Assembly (NCBI GenBank): GCA_037129695.1
Contig: JBAXUL010000134.1
Span: 1-9,823 of the forward strand
DNA from: CAINVV01 sp037129695
Lineage (GTDB): Bacteria > Bacteroidota > Bacteroidia > Bacteroidales > Prolixibacteraceae
Reading direction: 5' to 3'
Length of the DNA: 9,823 bases
Below are positions 1 through 6,518 of this stretch, piece after piece (within the stretch, counting starts at the first letter, position 1; each line of letters begins with the position of its first letter). Both the position numbers and the translations under genes were made by a program. The notes under the pieces were generated by a model, which saw only the letters and a program-made list of their open reading frames with translations, searched no databases and was not told where the DNA came from.

Positions 1-2145
1 CCGTCCATCCCTAAAATAAAGAATGTCCAAATCATTTTCGGTTGAATGGTAGAGTTTCTTCTCTTTCAAAATAACTTCATCCGGATTGATCAACTGTTCA
101 AGAATATAATCCACCAATGCGTAACTATCCTCCGTATTCATTAAAGATGGCGGAATACTAAAAAGGTCAGTAAATCGTTTGTTCGATTTAATCACCTTTC
201 CCTCACCGTCTATAGCCAAAATACCGTCGGCTGTAGATTGAAGGACTACATTCAACTCGTTTTCACTATTACGAAGGGCCTCTTCCGCCTGCTTGCGTTC
301 AATGGCAATGGCAATTTGGCTTCCGGCGGCATTCAAAAAATGGGTGTCGTGTTCTGAATAAATATTCTCCTTCTCATAGTGCTGTAATACCAAAATACCT
401 ATCGTTTTGTCGGCAGTCTTCAGGGGTACACCAATCCACGAAGGTGAAGGCGAACCTACCAGTTCCACTTCGTTTTGTTCCTTCAGTTGCTGAAATAACT
501 CTTGGGAAAATAGCACAGGTTTCCCGGTTTGGAAAACATAATGGCTTATGCTTTTCCGCATGGAGACAGGTTCCGGGGCTGAATCAAACTGATCGATCCA
601 ATACGGGAAGCTGAAAAGTCCGGTTTTTTGATCCTGTAGTGCCACGAAAATATTTTCTGCGTAGAGAACTTTCCCCAAAGATTGGTGGATCAATTTAAGT
701 AAATCGCTCAAATTATCCGTTATCGTCAAGCTATGAATAATCTCGTAAATTACGCTTTGTTCCAATTCTGAACGCTTTCGCAAGGTGATGTCTCTTTGTA
801 TCCCCAGAAATCCGATGATATCTCCCTGTTGATTAATCACTGAATTTGCCGTACTTTCAATTTCAACAAGTTGGCCATCCTTGCAGCGGTTAAAATATTC
901 GGTCTTATGAACAGTCTGTTTATTGAGCAATGCATTCCAGAAGGATCGAAAATCTTCTCTTTGATACATCCCACTGTTCAGAATCCGGGGAGTCACCTTT
1001 CCCACGACTTCTTCAGCCGGATAGCCATACGTTTTTGTGAATTCCGGATTGATATAAGTGATGGTTCCATGAATATCCGTAAGAAAAACAACATCTCTGG
1101 AATTTTGAATAGCCAGATTAAGTTCAAACAATGCTTTCTCCGATTTGATCCTCTCTTTGGATAATTGCGACTGTTGGTATCTCCATACCATTACCATTCC
1201 AATTCCGGCAAGTAAAAACAGGCTAAAAAACAAGCTGATTGTCTCAAGGAGTTTATCTTCCAATGGATGATTAACTTCAGTTTCATCTGTCTGTGCAACC
1301 AGGTACCATGGCGAATTGGGAACTTTATCCACGTGGGCGATCACCGCCTTTCCGTGATAACCGATTCCTTTTGCAGGACCGCTCTTACCGATTATCGGCT
1401 GAACAGCGATCTGGCTTTTTTGCTCCAGCGGGAATCTCAAATTCAGTGCCGCATCCTTTTGAAATTTCAGTTCGGATACGCAAACGGCATCCTTGCCTTC
1501 GCGCCGAAAAATCATAGCTTCAGAAGTTTCGCCGGGCATAGGCCAATTCTGAAGCGTCGGATAAAAATAATGTTGCGGATCTATTCTTATCTCAATAATG
1601 CCAATCAATTGACGGACATCAAGAACAGGAACAAGTATTTTTAAAAATATTTTTTGCTTGAATTCATCCCTGAAAAAATCTTCGAAGACCAATTTGTCTT
1701 GTCTGAGTGAATCAATATTACCTGGTGAGATGAAGGTACCAGGGCCTTCAGCAGATTCAGGAATGACTATTTTCTTCACGAGCTGCGGGTCCAGCAACAT
1801 GACGGCTTCATTGTTAGTATTTTCATGCAATTTCTCCATCCATACCCGAATTTCCCCTTTTACTTTAGTGTCTTCCGGATTTTCGAAATGCTTTTTGACC
1901 AAAGCGGCAAATACCTCATTATCGAACAATATAGCAGCATCGCTCTTTCTCTCAAACAGCCAGTGTTCAATCTCACGAACCTTCAAATCAGCGATTAACC
2001 TGAACTGATTCTCCACATTTACATTGAAATCCCTTTCAAAATTTTTGTAATGCCGGAATCCTCCAATTACAATAGATATTTCTAATAATAGAAATATCAC
2101 AATGTACACTGTTGATACCCCGAAGGCTTTCTTTTTTGTTTTCAC
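1..2145 (-). CDS. Membrane-bound PAS/GAF sensor protein (probable sensor histidine kinase), 3'-truncated by window edge
   Basis: This reading frame is open for 715 codons and runs off the window, so the C-terminal output domain is not visible. Order of segments by inspection: basic N-terminus (VKTKKKAFG), TM1 about residues 10-29, a periplasmic region of about 270 residues ending in a Cache-like PWYLVAQTDETEV stretch, TM2 about 303-321, and a PAS domain about 338-457 (DVVFLTDIHGTITYINPEF; PAC end FLGIQRDIT). A GAF domain follows at about 470-616 (WIGVPLKTADKTIGILVLQH), then a second PAS from about 630 (LQSTADGILAIDGEGKVIKS). This layout is known mostly from sensor histidine kinases; a diguanylate cyclase or other output cannot be excluded. 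No ATG fits the N-terminus. The GTG at 2145-2143 directly precedes the basic/TM leader, and an in-frame TTG at 2154-2152 is the only other start before an upstream TAA. The gene is divergent from the GH3 gene. Ligand and partner regulator are unknown. Confidence 0.85.
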   Translation of the reverse strand, partial: MKTKKKAFGVSTVYIVIFLLLEISIVIGGFRHYKNFERDFNVNVENQFRLIADLKVREIEHWLFERKSDAAILFDNEVFAALVKKHFENPEDTKVKGEIRVWMEKLHENTNNEAVMLLDPQLVKKIVIPESAEGPGTFISPGNIDSLRQDKLVFEDFFRDEFKQKIFLKILVPVLDVRQLIGIIEIRIDPQHYFYPTLQNWPMPGETSEAMIFRREGKDAVCVSELKFQKDAALNLRFPLEQKSQIAVQPIIGKSGPAKGIGYHGKAVIAHVDKVPNSPWYLVAQTDETEVNHPLEDKLLETISLFFSLFLLAGIGMVMVWRYQQSQLSKERIKSEKALFELNLAIQNSRDVVFLTDIHGTITYINPEFTKTYGYPAEEVVGKVTPRILNSGMYQREDFRSFWNALLNKQTVHKTEYFNRCKDGQLVEIESTANSVINQQGDIIGFLGIQRDITLRKRSELEQSVIYEIIHSLTITDNLSDLLKLIHQSLGKVLYAENIFVALQDQKTGLFSFPYWIDQFDSAPEPVSMRKSISHYVFQTGKPVLFSQELFQQLKEQNEVELVGSPSPSWIGVPLKTADKTIGILVLQHYEKENIYSEHDTHFLNAAGSQIAIAIERKQAEEALRNSENELNVVLQSTADGILAIDGEGKVIKSNKRFTDLFSIPPSLMNTEDSYALVDYILEQLINPDEVILKEKKLYHSTENDLDILYFRDGR

Positions 2146-2245
2146 GATCGTCAATAATTCGCCTTAAAATTACCAAAATAAATTTCAGTCGATGCCTCTT
2201 TATTGACTATTTGTGATTTTGAACTTTACCAAGGCTAGTTCATAT

Positions 2246-2277
2246 TTGATAAATGATAAGGAAATTTCATTTATCAA
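2246..2277. repeat. Perfect 11-bp inverted repeat with 10-nt spacer
   Basis: TTGATAAATGA at 2246-2256 is the exact reverse complement of TCATTTATCAA at 2267-2277. It lies about 100 nt upstream of the sensor start and 400 nt upstream of the GH3 start. There is no T-run after it, so it is better read as an operator or RNA hairpin in the sensor gene leader than as a terminator. Function is inferred only from symmetry. Confidence 0.55.
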
Positions 2278-2279
2278 CC

Positions 2280-2304
2280 TTCTTGCCAATTTTTGCGGCA
2301 AGAA
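2280..2304. repeat. Perfect 8-bp inverted repeat (GC-containing hairpin)
   Basis: TTCTTGCC at 2280-2287 pairs with GGCAAGAA at 2297-2304 around a 9-nt loop. It begins three bases after the preceding 11-bp dyad, so the two form a tandem pair. No U-tract follows on either strand, which argues against intrinsic termination. Confidence 0.5.
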
Positions 2305-2680
2305 CCGCTATCGATTCGTCGATTTCAAGCATATATAAAATTCATCCGGTCTTCCTTGTGTTTGTCATCTGATTGTACTACTTTTCATTGCAAATAAACA
2401 TCAACCCAAACAACTTCTTTTTGCCCGGATTGGTCAGGTTTAAAGGCAGGATTTACATTGAAAACAGATCCAATATTTCTCTCTTTTTTCAAAGCCGGGC
2501 TTTTCAAATACCGAGTCAGACCATTTGACGTTGCTGACAGAAATAAACCTTTAAATAGGTTGATTGTCTTTTTGTTTTTTCTTGCTCACAGCTGTTACCA
2601 CCTTTCGAAACTGGGTTCTTTCAGTATTCGCCATTTAGAATAAGTGATAATTAGGACAACCTGATTAACTAATTAATAAA

Positions 2681-4789
2681 ATGAAAATATCAAAATCTTC
2701 TCTCATGACATTGAAATCAACTACTCATTTAGCGATTTTGGGATTTTTGGTCCTACTATGCGCATCCAATTCGTATGGCAAAAAAATTCCGCAACCGGTT
2801 TTAGGACACCGGACCGCCAGCATTATGAAAATTGGGAATCTGGAATTCAAGGATCTCAACAAGAATGGCCAATTGGATCCCTACGAAGATTGGCGGTTAT
2901 CCCCGGAAGAGAGAAGTGCAGACCTGCTTTCAAAGATGTCTGCTGAACAAAAAGCAGGTTTTATGCTGATCAACACGGTCTCCATGATCGGCGCCCAAAA
3001 AGCTCAGGCAGAGGGGTTGGTGGCCAGTGATTTCAATGAAGTTGGTGGCCGGGGTCAAGGTGGTTTCGCAGAAGCGCCTGCCGGCAGAAGAGGAGGCGTT
3101 TCCCAGACATCGACCGGTCCCACTGGTGTTGCCGGGGTGCTTGCCAATATGAGCGGCGGCGGTGGTGTCACCAATTTTGTAACCAGGTTCAACAACCGCC
3201 ATTTCATCTACCGGATGAACGAAAGCGCAAAAAATACAGCAGAATGGGCCAATAAATTGCAAGCATTGTGCGAAAGCCAACCATTGGGGATTCCTGCGAT
3301 GATTGCATCCAATCCACGAAATAACATCACTGTCAATGAATCTCTTGGAACCAGTGCGGGCGCTGCAGTCTTTTCTGCGTGGCCCGGAGAACTGGGGCTA
3401 TCGGCCATGCACGATCTGAAATTGACCAGGGAGTTTGCCGATATTGCGCGTCAGGAGTGGTTGGCTGTTGGATTAAGAAAAGGGTACATGTACATGGCCG
3501 ACCTTTGCACAGAACCCAGATGGTCGAGGGTGAACGGGACATTCGGGGAAGATTCCAAATGGGTCGCTAAGATGATCACGGAGGTGATCATTGGCTTTCA
3601 GGGAAAAAACTTAAATAAAGGGTCTGTTGCCCTGACTACCAAGCACTTTCCGGGTGGTGGTTCTGGCGAAGACGGGCAGGATTCCCACTTTGACTGGGGT
3701 AAAAAGGAAATCTACCCCGGCGGAATGTTTGAGAACAACCTGATCCCATTCAAGGCCGCCATCAAAGCCGGCACCTCCTCCATGATGCCCTATTATTCGC
3801 TTCCTTCCGGCACACCCTATGAAGAGGTTGGTTATTCCTTCAACAAAGGAGTCATTACCGACTTGCTTAGAACCAAAATGGGGTTCAAGGGGATCATCAA
3901 TTCAGATACGGGTCCGCTTACAGGTATGCCATGGGGTGTCGAAAACCTCACGAAACAGGAACGTTACAAAAAAGCGATTGAAGCCGGAGTTAACATTTTC
4001 TCAGGAGAATCAGATCCTGCCGTATTGCTGGAAGTCATCAACAAGGGAATGGTAGAGATAAACGCAATTGACAACTCTGTGGTTCGTCTCCTGAACGAAA
4101 AATTCAGAATGGGATTGTTTGAAAACCCCTATGTCGATGCCGATTCAGCGGAACAGATTGTCAACAATGCCAAATTTAAAGAGAGAGCTGATCTGGCCTT
4201 GCGAAAATCCATTGTTCTGTTGCAAAACAGCAACAAAGCACTGCCGCTGACATCCAAAACCAAAATCTACTTTGAGACCTACTCCAAAGGCCCGAAAGAC
4301 AAATTGTCAGATCCCGGATCAGTGTTCAAAACAAATGACTCCAATTATCCAGTTACCTTTGTGAATACCCCGGCAGAGGCCGATTTCGTGCTTTTATGGA
4401 TTGTACCCAGAGGAAATTCGCTGTTCGGATCCACCGGAGCGCCCATCTCCCTTTCCTTGTCAAAGTGCTCGGTCGATGTCAATTATGTGAATCAACTTTC
4501 GGCAGGCAAACCAACTATTTTGGTTGTGAATTATACCAATCCATGGGTGATCAATGAAATTTACAACGATAAGACCAAAGGAAACATCAAGGCAGTTCTG
4601 GCAACTTTTGGGACGACTCCGGATGCACTCCTGGATGTCGTATTAGGAAAGTATAACCCTACCGGTAAAATGCCATTCTCCACGCCTGTATCCGACGAGG
4701 CAGTGACCAATCAAAAGGAAGACGTACCCGGCTACCTGGAAGGGAAGGACTATGCTCTATTTAATTATTCTCAGGGCTTAAGCTATTAA
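2681..4789 (+). CDS. Exported glycoside hydrolase family 3 protein (beta-glucosidase-like)
   Basis: GH3 enzymes release sugars from the non-reducing end of beta-glucosides or related oligosaccharides; the exact substrate cannot be read here. The 702 residues fit the family. A signal peptide is visible (hydrophobic core about 17-28, likely cut near SYG33/K34). The Cys at 27 lacks a proper lipobox, since the preceding residue is Leu. Next comes the FKDLNKNGQLDPYEDW segment typical of one GH3 branch, then TEPRW, the KHFPG substrate-binding motif (K321, H322) and the nucleophile motif GFKGIINSDTG, in which D409 is the predicted nucleophile. The C-terminal GH3 domain starts near SIVLLQNSNKALPL and ends with the family-typical NYSQGLSY. 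No type IX secretion C-terminal domain is seen, so a periplasmic location is likely. A glycine-rich stretch at 122-162 looks like an extended loop. ATG 2681 is preceded by TTAATAAA; an alternative ATG at 2705 would also keep a signal peptide. It ends in tandem stops TAATGA. Confidence 0.9.
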   Translation: MKISKSSLMTLKSTTHLAILGFLVLLCASNSYGKKIPQPVLGHRTASIMKIGNLEFKDLNKNGQLDPYEDWRLSPEERSADLLSKMSAEQKAGFMLINTVSMIGAQKAQAEGLVASDFNEVGGRGQGGFAEAPAGRRGGVSQTSTGPTGVAGVLANMSGGGGVTNFVTRFNNRHFIYRMNESAKNTAEWANKLQALCESQPLGIPAMIASNPRNNITVNESLGTSAGAAVFSAWPGELGLSAMHDLKLTREFADIARQEWLAVGLRKGYMYMADLCTEPRWSRVNGTFGEDSKWVAKMITEVIIGFQGKNLNKGSVALTTKHFPGGGSGEDGQDSHFDWGKKEIYPGGMFENNLIPFKAAIKAGTSSMMPYYSLPSGTPYEEVGYSFNKGVITDLLRTKMGFKGIINSDTGPLTGMPWGVENLTKQERYKKAIEAGVNIFSGESDPAVLLEVINKGMVEINAIDNSVVRLLNEKFRMGLFENPYVDADSAEQIVNNAKFKERADLALRKSIVLLQNSNKALPLTSKTKIYFETYSKGPKDKLSDPGSVFKTNDSNYPVTFVNTPAEADFVLLWIVPRGNSLFGSTGAPISLSLSKCSVDVNYVNQLSAGKPTILVVNYTNPWVINEIYNDKTKGNIKAVLATFGTTPDALLDVVLGKYNPTGKMPFSTPVSDEAVTNQKEDVPGYLEGKDYALFNYSQGLSY

Positions 4790-4896
4790 TGATAGAAATA
4801 TAAACTTCTGATTGGCAAAGAAATAAGAATAAGTTATAAGAATATTTAAATGTCATAGATTCTGATTCCCATGTTTCTGGAATTCTGATAGTTGTA

Positions 4897-4906
4897 TCGC
4901 GCAAAG
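4897..4906 (+). repeat. TCGCGCAAAG intergenic motif, copy 1
   Basis: A GC-rich decamer in otherwise AT-rich intergenic DNA, downstream of the GH3 gene. The identical decamer recurs at 9716-9725 and its first eight bases at 9143-9150. All copies are on the plus strand and intergenic. Confidence 0.35.
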
Positions 4907-5192
4907 CCCGAAAAGAAAAAATCAGGGAATTTTATTTTTTAATTACTTAACTTATTCCTCAATTTTGATTATTCGAAGAAAAAGGTCGAATTGACCACCT
5001 TCGCCGAATTAGACGAATCGATTTAACTCAATATCGATCAAGATGTTAGCTTGATTATTGCATTCCTGAGTATAATGGACAAATTAGACATGTTTCCAGC
5101 TAATTACCCGATTAAAATTCACCTTCTAAAAATTCAATAAAACTGCATATTGTTGATTGACAACTGCTAACTCGGCCTTCCAATCACAACGG

Positions 5193-5232
5193 AACAAAAT
5201 CAAAATATTAAGTGTAATATATTGATTTTGTT
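5193..5232. repeat. 18-bp inverted repeat, one mismatch, 4-nt spacer
   Basis: The arm at 5193-5210 (AACAAAATCAAAATATTA) matches the reverse complement of 5215-5232 at 17 of 18 positions, with AGTG between them. The arms are AT-rich, which raises the chance of random symmetry, but this length with one mismatch is well beyond the other AT-rich dyads in the window. Confidence 0.6.
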
Positions 5233-5236
5233 ATTG

Positions 5237-5259
5237 TTACAATTTAACCTAAATTGTAA
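5237..5259. repeat. Perfect 10-bp inverted repeat with 3-nt spacer
   Basis: TTACAATTTA (5237-5246) and TAAATTGTAA (5250-5259) are exact reverse complements around ACC. The size and tight spacing resemble a site for a dimeric transcription factor. It starts four bases after the preceding 18-bp dyad. Confidence 0.55.
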
Positions 5260-5267
5260 TTGTTCCA

Positions 5268-5288
5268 TAAAAGTTAGTTATACTTTTA
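5268..5288. repeat. Perfect 7-bp inverted repeat with 7-nt spacer
   Basis: TAAAAGT (5268-5274) pairs with ACTTTTA (5282-5288). On its own it is weak, but it follows the outer arm of the nested dyads by one base and extends the symmetric region to nearly 100 nt. Confidence 0.35.
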
Positions 5289-5337
5289 ATAATCAGTTAT
5301 TTAGAAAGAGTATATATAGCTATTTTTCTCATTATGA

Positions 5338-5371
5338 TTTGTAGATGAAGTTAAATATGTATATATATTTA
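5338..5371 (+). promoter_or_regulatory. Candidate Bacteroidota-type promoter for the hydrogenase operon
   Basis: TTTG at 5338-5341 is followed 22 nt later by TATATTTA at 5364-5371, one base away from the Bacteroidota -7 consensus TAnnTTTG. The spacing is slightly long. It would place the transcript start near 5378 and give a leader of roughly 25 nt. The surrounding DNA is so AT-rich that a chance match is quite possible. No sigma-54 -24/-12 element was seen. Confidence 0.22.
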
Positions 5372-5403
5372 CAATTAGTGAACTATTTAAAATCTACCTC
5401 TTT

Positions 5404-6513
5404 ATGGAAAACAAGCACCTCACATTTTACGAGGAAGTCAGGAAGGATGGATCCTCCCGCCGAGATTTCCTTAAGTTTTGCACAACAATGGCTGCTTTCC
5501 TTGGATTAGAATCCAGTGGTGTTGGCCAAATTGTGAAAGCATTAGAGACGAAACCGCGTCTTCCTGTCATCTGGTTCCATTTTCAGGAATGCACCTGCTG
5601 TAGCGAGTCTTTTATCAGGGCATCTCATCCAATTGTGGCAAACATCGTTTTGGATAAGATTTCGCTGGATTATCAGGAAACGCTGATGGCCGCTTCCGGA
5701 TTTCAGGCTGAGGAGGCCTACAAGACTGTCATGGCAAAGAATCCCGGTGAGTACATAGTTATGGTTGAAGGTTCAATTCCAACAGAGAATGAGGCCTACT
5801 GCTGCATTGGCGGCCGTAGTGCACTTCAGATATTGCAGGAGGCAGCCAAGAATGCCAAGGCAGTTGTAGCCTGGGGCAATTGCGCTTCTTCGGGCTGCGT
5901 ACAGGCAGCCAGTCCCAATCCAACAGGGGCGAAACCTGTACACAAAGTCATCAGTGGCAAACCAATCATCAACGTACAGGGATGTCCTCCTATTGCAGAT
6001 GTCATGGCAGGTGTTGTGGTGCATTTGCTGACTTTTGGCCGTATTCCACAACTAGATGAACTCGGTCGGCCTAAAGCTTTCTATTCCCGCCGGGTGCATG
6101 ACACTTGCTATCGCCGTGCCAATTTCGATGCAGGCCTTTTCGTGGAATCTTTCGATGATGAAGGCGCCAAGAAAGGCTATTGCCTCTATAAAATGGGATG
6201 CAAGGGCCCTGTTACCTATAACTCATGCGGCATCATCAAATGGAACGACGGTATCAGTTATCCTATACAATCCGGTCATCCTTGCATTGGTTGTTCCGAA
6301 GCCGGTTTCTGGGACAATGGTCCATTCTACCAGCATCTTCCTGACATCAAGGGATTTGGCATCGAAACTACAGCCGACAAAATTGGACTTGGACTTGGTG
6401 TCGCTACCGCCGTTGGAGTTGCCGCGCATGCCATTTCTACCAATATTCTAAAAAAGAAAGAGCTTGCCAACGCCCCAGAGAAAGCTTCTGCAATTGAAAA
6501 CCCTAAAGTATAA
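5404..6513 (+). CDS. hyaA: [NiFe] uptake hydrogenase small subunit, oxygen-tolerant type (HyaA/HupS)
   Basis: This is the electron-transfer subunit of a periplasm-facing membrane hydrogenase: it carries three Fe-S clusters from the NiFe site to the cytochrome. The Tat signal SRRDFLKF lies at residues 18-25, and the mature chain probably begins near residue 46. Proximal-cluster cysteines are C63, C65, C66, C160, C165 and C194. These match E. coli HyaA C17, C19, C20, C115, C120 and C149, including the two extra cysteines that define the [4Fe-3S] cluster of oxygen-tolerant enzymes, where sensitive enzymes have Gly. Distal-cluster ligands are H232, C235, C260 and C266. Medial [3Fe-4S] ligands are C275, C294 and C297, with P287 at the usual proline position. 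A C-terminal membrane helix is seen at about 326-346 (IGLGLGVATAVGVAAHAIS), followed by a lysine-rich tail. Length (369 aa) is normal. It is the first gene of the operon, ends with tandem TAA TAG, and is followed after 5 nt by the large subunit. There is no Shine-Dalgarno sequence. Confidence 0.96.
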   Translation: MENKHLTFYEEVRKDGSSRRDFLKFCTTMAAFLGLESSGVGQIVKALETKPRLPVIWFHFQECTCCSESFIRASHPIVANIVLDKISLDYQETLMAASGFQAEEAYKTVMAKNPGEYIVMVEGSIPTENEAYCCIGGRSALQILQEAAKNAKAVVAWGNCASSGCVQAASPNPTGAKPVHKVISGKPIINVQGCPPIADVMAGVVVHLLTFGRIPQLDELGRPKAFYSRRVHDTCYRRANFDAGLFVESFDDEGAKKGYCLYKMGCKGPVTYNSCGIIKWNDGISYPIQSGHPCIGCSEAGFWDNGPFYQHLPDIKGFGIETTADKIGLGLGVATAVGVAAHAISTNILKKKELANAPEKASAIENPKV

Positions 6514-6518
6514 TAGTC

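Larger units (their letters stand above)
2146..2680. other. Divergent intergenic region between sensor gene and GH3 gene
   Basis: This stretch of about 535 nt should hold the promoters of both divergent genes. I see no convincing coding sequence. A 61-codon frame at 2458-2643 has a TTG start, no recognisable motif and only composition-driven hydrophobicity. Two adjacent inverted repeats (2246-2277 and 2280-2304) are the only strong structure. No clear Bacteroidota-type promoter (TTTG with TAnnTTTG) could be assigned for either gene. The last 40 nt before 2681 are A/T-rich without a Shine-Dalgarno sequence. Confidence 0.6.
5191..5266. promoter_or_regulatory. Outer arms of nested dyad cluster upstream of the hydrogenase operon
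   Basis: GGAACAA (5191-5197) and TTGTTCC (5260-5266) are exact reverse complements. They bracket two further inverted repeats (5193-5232 and 5237-5259), so the whole 76-nt segment can fold as a three-way or cruciform-like structure, or present several protein-binding half-sites. It lies 138-213 nt upstream of the small-subunit start. A regulatory role is an inference from position and symmetry; I could not match it confidently to a known operator. Confidence 0.4.
4790..5403. other. AT-rich intergenic region upstream of the hydrogenase operon
   Basis: This gap of about 614 nt has no supportable gene; all frames are broken by frequent stops. I see no good intrinsic terminator for the GH3 gene: the region near 4916-4940 offers only an A-run pairing with a T-run. 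It holds one copy of the TCGCGCAAAG motif (4897-4906), a cluster of dyads at 5191-5288, and an extremely AT-rich final 120 nt that probably contains the hydrogenase promoter. Confidence 0.6.

Noticed and set aside
871..2008. Several plus-strand open frames (871-1164, 1267-1644, 1658-2008)
   Set aside because: They lie antisense inside the sensor gene, whose minus-strand frame is open throughout and shows clear TM, PAS and GAF motifs. The plus-strand products show no recognisable motif.
2458..2643. A 61-codon plus-strand frame upstream of the GH3 gene
   Set aside because: TTG start, no motif, T-rich composition that gives hydrophobic residues by chance, and no start-site support. I treat it as intergenic.
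2681..2785. Lipoprotein signal in the GH3 protein at Cys27
   Set aside because: The residue before the Cys is Leu, not Gly, Ala or Ser, so the lipobox is not satisfied. An ordinary signal peptide fits better.
4916..4940. Possible terminator after the GH3 gene
   Set aside because: The only pairing is AAAAAAT with ATTTTTT. There is no GC stem, so it would be a very weak hairpin and is not reported as a terminator.
2309..5021. An 11-base match in inverse orientation, ATCGATTCGTC near 2309 and GACGAATCGAT near 5011
   Set aside because: Matches of this length are expected many times by chance when both strands of about 10 kb are compared.
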